From Zygnema cylindricum (Eukaryota > Streptophyta > Zygnematophyceae > Zygnematales > Zygnemataceae): DNA of 63,879 nt. The notes below the pieces were generated by a model that saw only the letters and a program-made list of their open reading frames with translations, was not told the origin of the DNA and did no database searches. The stretch covers positions 25,176 through 89,054 of the forward strand of contig JBBHKE010002394.1 of the NCBI GenBank assembly GCA_037447655.1. Direction: 5' to 3'. Shown piece by piece: positions 1 through 11,985 of this stretch. The translations under genes and the position numbers were made by a program. Position 1 is the first letter of the stretch; every line of letters begins with the position of its first letter.

Positions 1-1274
1 GTCGTATCGTTGAATCATCGCGTCGTCGCGTCGTGCGCTACTAAGTTGCTATGCTGCGCTGCTGCGCTACTAAGTTGCTATGCTGCTATGCTGCGCTGGT
101 CTGGGATCGCAGCTGCGCTGCTCTGGAATCGCAACTGCGCTGCTCTGAAATCGCAACAATAGCAGCCTAGCCCCCAACCACTAAGTACCCAATTCTGTAA
201 CCCTGTTACACCACTAAATGAACCCAGATCCGTTGAATATGGGCACTCTAGAGGGTGGGCCATAACTTGCAATTTTTTGTCCATCATTTGGACTGCAAAA
301 TTCAAGAAGCCTCTAGGTAGTTTTTCACAAACCCACTTTCAACTAGAACAGCTGCTACCCAAGCAAGCAAATAGATATTGTGATTTAACTCGTTTGTAGT
401 CTGGACTCCCCTCAGTCCAGAGCAAAAAGAATCACTAAAAACGCCCAACCAGGTGAATAGTTATTAAGTGGCAAAGATACCAATATTTATACAAGCTTGT
501 TCGGAGAAAGACACCTACTTCCTCAGTCCTTTAAGTCCTAAACCCCTCTCACAAGCCCTATCTACTAAAGTACAAACCAATCAAAAGACTGTACGGTACA
601 GAAAGGTATTAGGGCCGATATACTTTCTCTACGGTCTGTGTACGACAAGGCGATGGAGTGGACGTTTATCTCCTCTAGACTTGTCCTCGCACTTCCCCGC
701 AATTCCCGCTTCCTGATAATATTTTGCCACGTGTCGACAGGTCATGTCACGTCCAAAAAACCGCCAAAGCGGCTATTTCGGATCTCGACGATGAAAAGGA
801 CCATCGGATCCAAACTGGCTTTTAATGTTAGCCGTTCAAAATAACAAATGTCCGGTATAATTGTTTCGTGCGTACTAAAACTCAACTAGTTTATATTTCC
901 ACAATTTTTTATTCTGTTAATCGAATTAATGATCTAGCCAATGTTTGAATAGCTATCAAACCCTATGTATCCTTACGGACTACTATGATAGACCGGTAAG
1001 AGCTGACGGCTACGCCTCGCTCTGCAGGTCGGAGGTTTGAGTCATGTCGGACTCAACCTTTTGTTGAGAGTGACTTAGGTCACTCTTTAGTCCTGCCTAT
1101 GGAGCCAAGGCAGCCATGGCTCCACCGCCCTCTCTCTCCTTCAGGGACTACAACAAGAATGGGGGCTAGAGAGAGAAGGTTGAGGCAGGTTGCCTATGCT
1201 TTTTCTTTTAGCTATCTTAGTCAATTAAGACCTAGAAAATATATCTCCTAAATCTAGTGTTTTCAATACTAACA
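1..1274 (-). mobile_element. Ty1/copia element, 5' end: LTR plus start of internal region (minus strand)
   Basis: Read on the minus strand, 1274-268 is an LTR and 267-1 is the start of the internal region, cut off by the window edge. The LTR matches the LTRs of the copia element at 28532-34734: the same blocks occur in the same order, including the hairpin and the AAGCCTCTA block near its end. The LTR ends just before a diverged form of the primer-binding site GGTTATGGGCCCA and the same downstream leader. Many substitutions separate it from the other copy, so it is an older insertion. The outer LTR end at about 1274 is approximate. Confidence 0.75.
991..1030. repeat. LTR-internal hairpin with tRNA-like T-arm (diverged copy)
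   Basis: Copy of the stem-loop seen best at 33921-33960. It starts GACCGGT and ends with a decayed AGGTC; the inner arms AGAGC and GCTCT are kept. It is followed by a T-arm-like GGAGGTTTGAGTC. The stem is partly decayed here. Confidence 0.55.
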
Positions 1275-2530
1275 TAACCGAATGGCTCTTTTGGCGGCTT
1301 ATGCCAAAGAGCTAATAGATTGGCACGTGGCAGATCTCTAGAGGTTGGCGGAGGGAGACGGGAAAAATCATGGGGTCGGATATGTAATGTACATGATCCT
1401 CATTGGTGTCGTACTGAAGTCGTACAAACCGCACCACGGCTAATGTATTGTCCCTTGTACAAACTGTACGTTTGAGTAATCTTATTTGTAGATAATTTAC
1501 TAGATTGGGGTTGTGAGTAGGATTTAGAAACTTAGAAATTTTTCTAGTCCCTCTTTCTCACCGAACATCTGTATAAAGAGGGTGACGACTTTGAACAGCC
1601 ATAACATTCCGCTTGGTTGAGCGTTTTCAGCGGCTCTTTCTGCGGCGGATTCAAAGGAGTCTTTCCTTCACTAAGGAGAAGTTCGCAAGAATGCCTTCAC
1701 TAAGGAGAAGTTGGTAAAAATAATTGCTTGCAGGGGTGGATGCTATACTTTGAGTTGTGCATTCTAGGCGGATATGGAGCCTCATAATTTCATAATGTAT
1801 ATGTACATATATGTACATGCATGTATATATATATAGTGTGATAAAAACAGTGCACTCAAAACAAACCTGACAGAAATAATATGCACAACGTAAGCTTAAC
1901 AAAACAATCTCACAACCTCACAACAACGTACATCTACCAAATGTAACTTTATTCAGCCGAAGGCTTTCTAATTATCAAACTCTCACTCTCACTTTAACTC
2001 TTCTTACTCACTCACATCACTTCTTCTCACTTACACCCTTACTCTCACTTCTCTCACTAACTTATTCCTAACTCTTCTCACACTTAACTCTGATGCATCA
2101 CTTTTTTAGCAGACGCATGATGCATCTGCTATCACGGGCATTTTAATCTTGGACTCAGATTTCTCTTCAAATATGAGCTCAAAGGAAGACTTAGTTTGCA
2201 CGACTTCTTCCTCTAACTTGAACCTGACTCAACTCACACGTACAAGACACAGGCGCCGTAGCAAAAGTGGGCGCCTAATAAAACATTAGTGCGCCGAACT
2301 TAATCGTGCGCTGGACATAAACATTGTACACAGTCTACCCACTAAATGACTAATCAACTGTACAACTTCAAATGACACGAATTAATACTAACATAACAAA
2401 CACCCATTGTTCAACGATACACAACAAAGACTTAACTGCAGACCTAAACTGGATAATAAATAATGTAAACACAAACTCAAACTGGATCAAACATAAACTG
2501 TACACAAACATGAATTCGGCCGATTTGTGG
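1275..2530. other. No gene seen; CT/CA-rich unique sequence
   Basis: Short open frames only, none with a recognisable domain. 1900-2100 on the plus strand is rich in CTCAC/CTTCT runs, and 2090-2132 contains a small imperfect inverted repeat around GATGCATC. It could be an old solo LTR, but no second copy in the window supports that. Confidence 0.4.
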
Positions 2531-2540
2531 ATTCACCCAA

Positions 2541-2740
2541 TAACTTAACAATATATATATATATATATATACATTTATATAAATATATATGTGTGTGTGT
2601 GTGTGTGTTTGTTATTTATATCATATATAGTGTATATTATATGATATAGATATTATATTACATTATATTATATTATTATTTTTATTATATCTTATTATAT
2701 AATGTTATATTGTATAATATTGTAATGTCCATTTAATGTT
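2541..2740. repeat. AT and GT microsatellite, AT-rich tract
   Basis: Alternating TA, then a GT run near 2590-2608, then about 130 bases of almost pure A/T. Simple-sequence DNA with no coding content. Confidence 0.85.
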
Positions 2741-3618
2741 ACATATATTTAATGAAGCTTTAATTTAATTCGACTAAATAGACTAATGAACACACTGATT
2801 AAAATTAATAGTACAGGTATTGGGGATTAGACGACCTAAGTGATAAACAGTCATAAAATTTTAATCGTATCGGCGATGGGGTCGGAGTAATAATAGGGTA
2901 ACGTCAACATTCTATTTTTATAGTGTTTTATTCCATTATTTTTTTAAGAGGTGGAATATTTGGTTTGTTTTACATGAAATCATAGAGGTACCAAGTGGTT
3001 TAAATGCACGCATGAAACGTCTGAAAAATAATGATATATGCGCACGGAACAAATGCATTTTTTTTTAAATGCGTTAACCAACTTTAATTTCAGTATAAAA
3101 TAAAAATACAAAAGACTCAAACACATTTAATCGTTGTTGTTCAAATCGTGCGATTTTTTCAAATTTTCCGATTTCTATGTATAATTCTTGACTGTTGAAA
3201 AAATCGAAAAAAAAAACGCGATGTACTTTCTCTCCGGTAAATTGAACGGCCAATTTATGGGAAAAGTACAGTATTTCCCGTAAATTATACGGATTTTTAT
3301 GGAAATGTACAAAATTTGACAAAAAATGTACAAAATATGACGAGAACATACGTCGCATTTCTTAGTACTTTCTGTCCAATTAACTGAACAAGAAATTTCA
3401 CGGAACATGTACGTAATTTTATAGAAAATGTACGGACAATTTCGAAAAGAGACGTTGAAATTTCACACTATTTGCGCGCGGTAAGTTTGAAAACTATACG
3501 AATGTCTTCATCATTTTTTTTTGAAAGTAGCCGCCATGGAATGTTGAAAACTTTGACAAAATTTTTGCATTGGCCGACATTTGAACCTGCCAGTACGCCA
3601 TTTCGCCGTAACCTATAG

Positions 3619-4173
3619 TACACCGTCAATCGATATTAGAGTATATAACGCCAATTCGGTGCCTTTTTTTCCAAAAAAAAACCCGAAATACAACCCATAA
3701 TTCTATTTTTTCCATTATTCTAATTAGGTTTTTTTTTTTCAATTAGCGTAAATAATCGAAGTACACCGCGATGGAAATAGTGTTGCGTACGGACATGATA
3801 TTTCCGTATGAAATGGTACTTTTTGAATTACAAAGGCATAAAAAGACACTTAACATTATTGCGCACACATGTGAATGTGCACTGGAAGAAAGAGACGCAA
3901 ACTCGTCTACAAAAATCACGTTCTCATATGTTTGTCCGTCGGCCGTGTGAACAGCGCGACAGCATACGAATTGTCAAATTTTGTACGAATACACATATTA
4001 CTGTAGACATCGAAAGGTCGGGTATTTATTATTCAGGACAACCCAAATTACAGTTAGGGATTAATAAGTATATATATTTTTTTTCAAAAAAAAAATTTGC
4101 CGATTAGTGTTAATAACACTAGTTTTTTTTCTACGCTATTTATTCCTTTACTCTAATAGCGATTGACGGTGTA
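3619..4173. mobile_element. Inverted-repeat element, long member (~555 bp) of the TACACCG family
   Basis: Left end TACACCGTCAATCGATATTA; right end is its reverse complement with one or two changes (CTCTAATAGCGATTGACGG then TGTA). Both ends begin or end in TA, as expected for insertion at TA. The inside is A/T-rich and includes an open frame of 99 codons with no recognised domain, so it looks non-autonomous. Related 221-bp members lie at 5566, 6557 and 19598. Confidence 0.7.
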
Positions 4174-4792
4174 GTGTACAATTGTCTGCAAAAAGTCGAT
4201 GAGGAAATTCAGATACACACGGTGAGCGTGATACATATCTATGTATTTAAAATTGTTTAGCGCTCATTTAACGGAAATCTTACAAACTGCGCTATATGTA
4301 AAATTCATGTTTTTTACATGTACGGAATAGTACGGAAGAAAATTCATTAACGATTTTAACGATTTTTTCAAATCGTTCAATGCGCTCATTACGAATAATT
4401 CGTCGCGATTGAATTGTTCACACTAAACGGTTTGACAACTATGCATCTAATCAAAAATGAAAAATAATACGACACCAGACAATCGAAACAAAACTACAAC
4501 AGCGACGATCCTGCCTCGTCGCTAAAAAAGTGAACCAAGCAACCAGCAATCAGAGACAAGGCTGCCATTTCGGTACACTTTCCGTACACAATTCCGTACA
4601 CTTGGTCCGTACATTACATCCGTACACAAAAACTAAGAATTTTACGAAATTTTCAAAAACTGAAAAAATTAACGCATTTAAAAAAAAAGGGAAAATCCGT
4701 ACGCTTAGTACCTCTATGCATGATATTGAAGCGCTTTAAAAAATTGAAGCACTTCAACATCGGCCGTCGCTGAACTGCTTATTTATCTGGAT

Positions 4793-5004
4793 GCGTCCTC
4801 CCGCGAGACGTGGTACCACCGCCAGCTAAGACAGGTATACCCGGCCCGGTGGCGTCTTCGCGGGCCAATTGGAAATCTGACCAACCGGCCTCCACAGGAG
4901 TCTCCGAGGGGGTTATCCTGCGGCCGGCTTTACTCTCCTCGACCCTCCGCGAGTCTCCTCGTTTCGGCCGGTACCGGCCGTCCACTCTCCGCGCGAAGCA
5001 GCAT
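4793..5004. repeat. GC-rich dispersed repeat, copy 1
   Basis: About 212 bases of GC-rich DNA in an AT-rich setting, closely matching 8654-8862 in the same orientation. Flanks differ between copies, so it behaves as a mobile or duplicated unit. No domain is recognised in either strand, and I see no terminal repeats. Confidence 0.75.
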
Positions 5005-5565
5005 TCCGTGTCTTGTCACCGGTAGGTCTCACCTCTCACGGCACATTTCGTACGGAGGAGCCAATCCAAACGATACCCAGCCAGTGGGCGAGACATGTAC
5101 AAAACCGAACCTACTGTACTTGTGAAATCTTCACTGCAGATTTGACAATGGCGCGATTGGCCGTACTTGTACAATCTGGAAACGTGTCGCCTCCATAAAA
5201 TACGTCGCGGGTGAGTCGATATGGTACACCATTCTTATGGAGGAAGCGACAATGATATCCGCCGACCTTTATATCTTACTTTCAGATAGTCAACTTAAAA
5301 TATTGTCAGCTTTAGAATCTACCCGTTTTATGCCACCATATATATATTCTCGTAGTGATGTGTATCGGGTAGTTCCTGTCGAGATATCGGATGTCGAAGA
5401 GTGAGGGGTCTCGATAAATCTCTTCGTGGTCCATCAAAAACTTGTCTCCGATATATCGGTGGGGATGTCCGTACCGTAGGAGGGAACTGCAGTCCTGAAA
5501 TAAAGTACGATCAGAGTACGGAGTTATCACGATGGGGTGGGGGGATTCAAACATTTCCAATTCAG

Positions 5566-5786
5566 TACACCGTGAATCGCTTTTACCGTTATGAAATAAT
5601 TAGGGTTGAAGAACAATTAGCGTTATTAACACTATTTGGGAATTTGGGGATTTTCAAGGAAATCATGGACTCTAATTAGAATTTGGGGTTTTCCAAAATA
5701 GAATTAATAATTCTATTTGAGAATATTGGTCAAACATTTGGGGCGCTGAAATAGCGTTAAGAACGCTAATAGCTATTCACGGTGTA
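5566..5786. mobile_element. 221-bp inverted-repeat MITE of the TACACCG family
   Basis: Starts TACACCGTGAATCGC and ends with the reverse complement, CTATTCACGGTGTA. Inside are repeated TTAGCG/CGCTAA motifs. Its length equals that of the members at 6557 and 19598. Confidence 0.75.
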
Positions 5787-5935
5787 CATTGCGAATCGCT
5801 ATTAGCGTTATGAAATAATTAGGGTTAAAAAACAATTAGCGTTATTAACGCTCATTTGGGATAAATGAACTCTAATTTATCAATTACTCTAATTTGGGTA
5901 CATTTTTCCCATAGTGTAGCAGGTATAGCCTGTGT
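5787..5935. mobile_element. Partial MITE of the same family, abutting the previous one
   Basis: Begins GCGAATCGCTATTAGCG shortly after the preceding element and repeats its left half (ATGAAATAATTAGGGTT). The right end is missing. Confidence 0.6.
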
Positions 5936-6119
5936 TCACATAGTTGACGTTTGAACATGTGAGAACAAGTTTGTGCGATTTTCCACCACCTTTATCACTA
6001 AGAATCAAATCTTTTTGTGTCGACGCACTCACTTTCGGGTGTCGACGCCTTTAGGTGACGCACTTTTTGTACAATTGTACAAAATAACGAGCAGTTTTAG
6101 TACGGACTAACGCATTTCG

Positions 6120-6290
6120 TACACCACACTATTTTAAAACTGTCCAAATTTGAGTTATTTACGCTAATTCGACAGAACCTAAATTAACGTAAAAAAGCAT
6201 TTAGAGTAATTAACTCTATTTTGGGTTTGAGGGTCAAAAATTGGGGGCACTTCATTGACATTATTAACGCTAATAACGATTCACAATGTA
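6120..6290. mobile_element. Degenerate MITE of the TACACCG family
   Basis: Left end is reduced to TACACC; right end reads CGCTAATAACGATTCACAATG then TA. The interior carries the family's TTAGAGTAATTAACTC-type motifs. Confidence 0.5.
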
Positions 6291-6556
6291 CATTCCGTTC
6301 AAAAGTACGGAGTTATCTCTATAATTGTCGTACAAGTGTTTATCGGTAATTCACCGCAATGAGAGGTCGCAATCGAGTACCCGAATCCATACCCAATCCG
6401 TAACCGCGCGTCGGATCCGAAACGGGTTCGGGTGCCAAATTTTGGGGGCCGGCTGGATTCGGCCGGGTGATATAAAAATAAATAACAAATTCGGGTACGT
6501 CCGGGTAAACAAAAAACGAAAAAAATTGAAGGTTTTGTAGGTACTTTCCACTACAG

Positions 6557-6777
6557 TACACCGCGAATCGTTATTAGCGTAAAGTCTTTTTTCGCCACTT
6601 AAAACATCTTTTCTCCTATCACACTTGTTGGATTTTCAATTTGAGACCGCTAATGGGAAGTCGAAAATGGTACCTTTTAGTCGCCATCGTCAGATCCACA
6701 ACCCAACAAGTGTGTACGGAGAAAATATGTTTTAAGTGGCAAAAAAACCCTTTACGCTAATAACGGTTCACGGTGTA
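6557..6777. mobile_element. 221-bp foldback MITE of the TACACCG family
   Basis: Left TACACCGCGAATCGTTATT and right AATAACGGTTCACGGTGTA are reverse complements, and the pairing continues inward through GCCACTTAAAACAT / ATGTTTTAAGTGGC and AACAAGTGTG, leaving a short centre. The flanking sequence ACTACAG / CTGTAGT is itself inverted, suggesting insertion at TA in a palindromic target. Confidence 0.8.
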
Positions 6778-6782
6778 TACTG

Positions 6783-7340
6783 TAGTGTCCATACTTTACA
6801 ACATTATTTAACTTTATACCTTTGGTATCGCGGAAGGTATGAGGGAGATGTTATATTAATTTTACAGATATTCCTATACGGGCGAGTACGGGTAGTTGCT
6901 ATAACTCCATTTTCGGTTAATTTTTTTTTCGTGAACTCGTATCGGGTACCGGTAACGATTTAGGAGCGTGGAATAACTTTGCCTGATTACGAGTGTTCAG
7001 ATTTTGAAAAGCAAAATATATCGGATTCGGGTATGGGAAATTTTGACTTTTGCGATCTATGACCGCAATGCAAAGGTCGCAAAAGTTAAAATTTTAGATA
7101 CCCAAAATCCGACATTTTTTTTTTCAAAATCTGAGTACTTGACATCCGACCGAGTTACATCACGCTCGTAAATTGTTTCCCGTTACCCGATACGCATTTG
7201 CAAAAATGAAAGTTAACCGAAACTCAATTTCTCGCGACTACCCATAACCGAGTGAGAACAAAATTAATGGTAAATCTCCCATATACCTTCCACGATACCA
7301 GGAATAAAAAGAACAATTATGTTGGATAGTATGGACACTA
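6783..7340. mobile_element. Foldback element, nearly complete palindrome (~558 bp)
   Basis: Starts TAGTGTCCATACT and ends AGTATGGACACTA. The two halves align as inverted repeats over about 250 bases each: GGTATCGCGGAAGGTAT near 6828 matches ATACCTTCCACGATACC near 7280, and GACTTTTGCGATC / GGTCGCAAAAGTT flank the centre near 7060. No coding region. Confidence 0.75.
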
Positions 7341-7344
7341 TAAA

Positions 7345-8653
7345 ACCTTATTTTTTTTTGGTTTTTTGCTTACGTGATCGTACCAATTTTTTTTTTCTTT
7401 TGTGAATCACCCCTTTGAATTCGCACGGCTTGCCAAATTTGGCACCCTATTCGTTCTAGATCCAACGCAGGCGGTCGAATGACAATTGGGTACGATTTTG
7501 GGTAACTGTTTGTGACCTCTGCTATAATGTTAAAAAGTAAAAGTGTAGTTTGCGGGACCTTTTTGGCACTTGTTATAAATGTGTTTTTTCTACTTTATCA
7601 AACTTTGTAGAAACGTATAATGTTTATTTCAGTCGATGTTTTAGAAATTCAAACTCACGTAATGAATTTGCTTATATCTTTGTTCTTTTCGGCCCATTAT
7701 ATGTTTTTGTTTTGTTTATTTTTTTACTTTATTTAGTAGAAACCCTAAAATCGCATAACTTGTTTTTTTATTTGTTAAAAAAAGACGTGTAACCTTTAAT
7801 GATGTTGAAGTTAATGTTTGTTGTAACCTATTTCACAAAATGTTCATTTTAATTAGTATTCACCAAAGAAATTATTTAATATATGTCGCCTATTGTGTTT
7901 TTCTCATTATGTTGGATATTGTACACACACACTAATTCTATATATATATATATATATATGATTTTATATTCATTAATTTTATCAACAATTACGTTAGGTT
8001 AAAAGGTTTTAGTTAATTTTTTTGGTTAATATAACAAACTATAACTTAACACAACCAAATGTAGTTTCTCTATTATGGTCGATTAAAAATGTAGCCGTTG
8101 TATTTGTCAAACTTAATAGGCTTGAAACCTTGTATGATAGAAAAACGATAACATCGATCGCGGGGGTAAAATTTGTTATATTTTTCGTTGTGTGACACAA
8201 TAAAACAAAATAAATGCAACCACTAACTATTCTCATTCTTTATTTGGGTTTCCTTTTTATAAATGCCTTTTGCCGAATATGTAATCGGATAGCCAATGAT
8301 TTTTTCTTTGTGTTTGTGATTCATTTATATTGCCCAATTATAACAATATATTTAATTGAGCAACATTAAAAACGTATTGACGATGGGGACCAAAAAATAT
8401 ATTAAATAAAACAGTCTTTTGGCAGCTAAGGACCAACCGACCAGCAGCAAATTGAGTGATTAACTACTCTATTTTAAGTAGCAGCGTATCGCGGAGATTG
8501 ACGATATAGGCGTAATGGGGTGGGACTGGGGAGCACGTTTGTTTTTTTATTTTGTTTATTTTGGGAAGCCTTCGTGCATTGGTTTTTTTGCTTTTTTTGT
8601 TTTAATTGCGCTTTGACATCGCCCGCCGCGAAAGGTCCTATTTGTTCCGTTTG
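7345..8653. other. No gene seen; AT-rich spacer
   Basis: A/T-rich DNA with a TA microsatellite at about 7940-7960. Open frames are short and low-complexity, with no domain or splice structure that I can support. Confidence 0.5.
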
Positions 8654-8862
8654 CGTCCTCCCTCTAGGCGTGGTACACCGCCAGCTAAGACCGGTATACC
8701 CGGCCCGGTGGCGTCTTCGCGGGCCAATTGGAAATCTGTCCAACCGGCAGCGGGAGTCTCCGCGGGGGTTATCCTGTGGCCGGCTTTACTCTCCTCGACC
8801 CTCCGCGAGTCTCCTTGTTTCTACCGGTACCGGCCGTCCACTCTCCGCGCAAAGCAGCATAA
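8654..8862. repeat. GC-rich dispersed repeat, copy 2
   Basis: Second copy of the unit at 4793-5004, same orientation, with small indels. Both contain GGTATACCCGGCCCGGTGGC and end near CTCTCCGCGC followed by AAGCAGCAT. Confidence 0.75.
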
Positions 8863-9849
8863 CCAAATTGTACAAAATCTGTACGGTCCGCCGTAACTAT
8901 GCAAGTATGCGTATGCCATGCCAGGCCAGGAGGGCGGGAGAGACGGCTGCCGCAAAATGGATGGCTCCCGCCCGATTGTACAATTTTACACACGTGTGAG
9001 GAAAAAATTTAACGCAATGCTAAAAGGTAGACCTTGACCGTCCGATCGACCTTTTCTGGTTAAAAGGTGTAGAAATGTATTTTTTTTCGTTTTTTAGGTT
9101 GGAAAGATTCTGTCAGAAACAATCGTTTTCCTCGCAAAATCTGAAAGAGTTAACGACCTATAAATTTGTACCCGCGTCTACAATCGTCACATTGCAAAGT
9201 TCCGATTTCATTTTTCGCACATTGGAACGCTTTGAAAAGTACAGTACTGTAGTACGACGAATCTTCACTAAAATCCAAAGTAGTTCTTCAAAATTACGAT
9301 CACATGTGTATGTCTGCCCAAAAATTGAAAGAGATAGAGCCAATCACCGCGAAGTACAAGAAACTTTTGAAGTTTGAAGTGAACATTTGAGTTTTTGTCA
9401 ATTTTTTTTTTTTTTTAAAGTGAAGATGACCACGGAAAATGTCTTTCTTTCAGTTCCTGCGCCACATCACCGTACACTACCCGTACAGTGCTGCAGCGGT
9501 GGGCGAAAGCATGCGCCACAAACATGGAGGGACCGGAACCAGAAATTCCAACAGTCACGCAATTGAAAATGTACGGCTGCCACGCATGCGCCGACATCCG
9601 CTGTCGGCCTTTCGCGAAGCCAATAATGCTGCGTCGGTCGCAGAATCTTAGGTCTTTCAAATTGTGCTGGCGCTGAGCTGTTACGTAGTCAAAGTTGCAG
9701 TGTGTCCGTACAATTCTATTTGCAACGCCCCCTATTCTCCGCCAGACTTTCAAAGTGCCCCCTTGCCGCTCGATAGCCGGTATCGGGTACTATCAGGTAT
9801 CGGAAGTATCGCGATCGGAAATTTCCGTTACTCAACAATTGTAGTATAG
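8863..9849. other. No gene seen
   Basis: Short frames only. GTATCGGG-type motifs at about 9770-9815 resemble the TATCG-rich ends of hAT-like elements elsewhere in the window, but no matching end is visible. Confidence 0.4.
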
Positions 9850-10089
9850 TATACCGCCCATAGTTATTAGGGCTAAGGATTTGTTGGTGTTAATGTGTTA
9901 TTATTGACCGCTAATCGTTATTAGTGTTGATGCAAAATTGGAATTAACAACACTAATTTAGTGTAAGGAGGCGTGGCAGATTGTAGTCCACGTCCTTAAA
10001 TAATGTTGTTAACTCCATTGTGGGATTTTTGGTTAAAAAAAGGCACGACCGAATTAGTGTTATCAACACTAATAACGATTAGCGGTGTA
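9850..10089. mobile_element. Diverged MITE of the TACACCG family (~240 bp)
   Basis: Left end TATACCGCCCATAGTTATTAG; right end CTAATAACGATTAGCGGTG then TA. Internal copies of TTAGTGTT / AACACTAA keep the family's palindromic character. Confidence 0.6.
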
Positions 10090-11525
10090 GTAATTATAAT
10101 GTGTAATTTTAATCCCAAGTGACGTAGTACAGTTTTTTCCATGGCTCCCTTCAAATAAAGCCAAACGACTTCGAGTACTCTTTTTCCTCTTTCCTCCTCT
10201 TCCCTTCCTTTCTTTCTTTCTTTCTCGTCTCTTCTAATTTGTGTACCTTATCTTTGGCGTCTTTTGGCGAGGCGTTTGCTTGAAATTTCACTATTTTTGC
10301 ATAGAAGTTTACATTTCTGGCCATGTTTACCTTTTATTGATTCTTTTTGTCGGCACATGCAACAATTGGGATTGCTCTTTTGACTATTGTGAAAAGTAAG
10401 TCTTTAATTTGGACGTTAAGATGGAAGGACCAAAGAAACCTAGAAAAAATGAAAACACGAAGTGTAGGGTTCGCTGTCTAGTTTTTGTAAAATTCATACA
10501 ATATAGCGTTGACAAATGCCAAATGTCACACCGTACAAGATTCTACCATACTCGATGTATTTAGAATGGATTTTCTCAATACCTTTCGGTCCACTTATTT
10601 CTTTGCCTGCAAATCAATATAATTTCAGATCATTTTTACAAATGTAAGAAAAGTAAAAACTATGACACTACCAAAGATTGTGAGCTGTGAAACTAAATCA
10701 CGCAGGGTATATTCCGTGTAATTTCCTAAAATTATGATCATTGTCATGCTATAGGTATTCATGAGAAAATCTTTTAAAATGCATCAAATCTCGAATCTAG
10801 TTTTTTTTCATGATTTTCGAAAACCTTTAGTAAATCCGCAGCAAGTCCCTGTTACAGGTAGCCCAACTTATAAGCGAATTGTCCAAACATATCATTTTTA
10901 GAGGTAGACAAGATAAGCTCAAAACAATTAGCTTCAAGAAAAAAAATATTTATTGTTAGTGGCAGCGGTTAAAGCCAAGGAATAAAACAATTTATCAAAA
11001 TGTAAAGCGCAACTCTGAACCAAAATCCCGGAAACATTTATAAATCCTCAACAGGTTTAGTGTTGATGCTTCATATTTGAATTGTCTAATATTGAAGTCT
11101 TACAAAACATAAACTGGTGACAAATTTTGGAGAACGATCTAATGTTATGTCTAAACCTAGAAGAGAAGCCCCTTACTAGTGTTTTTGTCTATCCCTCGTC
11201 ATTAAGGTGCCTTGCACACCTTTAATAAAGCAAATTTGTATAAAGACAGACTCCTAGAGAGAAGTATGCTCACATTCATATATTTTTTTATTTGCCAAAT
11301 GAACACTTGCGGTCCAACAATAATATTTTTTTCAGTTTTCAAAGCTTATACAGTTAGTCAAATTTTAAAAGCTAACTTGTGAAGAACATGTTGTTTCGCA
11401 GTGTGAAAGCTGATCACCAAACACGACATAAAGAGAGTGGGAGTAGAAGACGGAGAGGAGAGGGAGTAAGAAGGTGAGCGAAAGAGGGGAGGCAAAAGAG
11501 AAGGAAAAAGTTAAGAAAGTTTAGC
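10090..11525 (+). promoter_or_regulatory. Upstream region and GA-rich 5' leader of the mosaic gene
   Basis: No gene is visible. A CT-rich tract lies at about 10180-10235. The last ~100 bases before the ATG at 11526 are strongly purine-rich (GAGAG/GGAG runs), as in a plant-type leader. No clear TATA box or start site could be placed, so the promoter position is inferred from the gene start only. Confidence 0.35.
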
Positions 11526-11985
11526 ATGGTCGGAAGATCCAGCAAAGAAATGGTTCAATCTGTTACTTTCTTTGTCTTTCTCGGTGTTTTTACTACGGGA
11601 GTATGTGCTACTGTGCCACATGCCGTACGATCATTTGCTCCGACCTCGAAGCGAGAGCCTGCAGAATCCTACGTGGCAACTCGGCCATCAAGTTCGACAC
11701 AAAGGACCACTGCGGCAATTGATCTAACCTGCGGGGGTCCTTCTTCTTGGAACACTTTTTTGAAAAGAGATTCCCCTTGGAATAACCTGATAAGGTTGAT
11801 AAACCGTAACTTACCCCCGGGGGAAGCATGGAAATTCTGTGCGAACGAGTGTGTGAAAGATTGCGATTGCGTAGGCTTTACTATTTCGCCAAAAATTAAC
11901 GGCACAGAAACTTGCTGGTTGAAGTTCTACATCGTACAGCAATCCGACATGACTATAACAAATCGTTGGGATTTGTATACCAGAA
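11526..11985 (+). CDS. Exon 1: signal peptide and PAN/Apple module 1
   Basis: Starts at an ATG in good context (agcATGG). Residues 1-28 are a signal peptide: a short polar start, the hydrophobic run [14 protein letters not shown] and a likely cut after VCA. A Ser/Thr-rich linker follows. Residues from about 68 to the exon end form a PAN/Apple-like domain: [12 protein letters not shown], then [17 protein letters not shown], then CWLKF and a closing WDLYTR. The exon ends in phase 1 at CCAGAA before GTGAGT; the codon is completed by the next exon to give TCTSD. PAN modules mediate protein or carbohydrate contacts. Reading on past the donor gives unrelated residues, which supports the exon end. 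Confidence 0.8.

Noticed and set aside
5354-5480. Second hAT-like element beginning TAGTGATGTGTATCGGG
   Set aside because: One end only; no matching opposite end could be placed.
8520-8999. 159-codon frame across the GC-rich repeat
   Set aside because: Coding would depend on a GC-rich repeat that is frame-shifted in its other copy; no domain or conservation.
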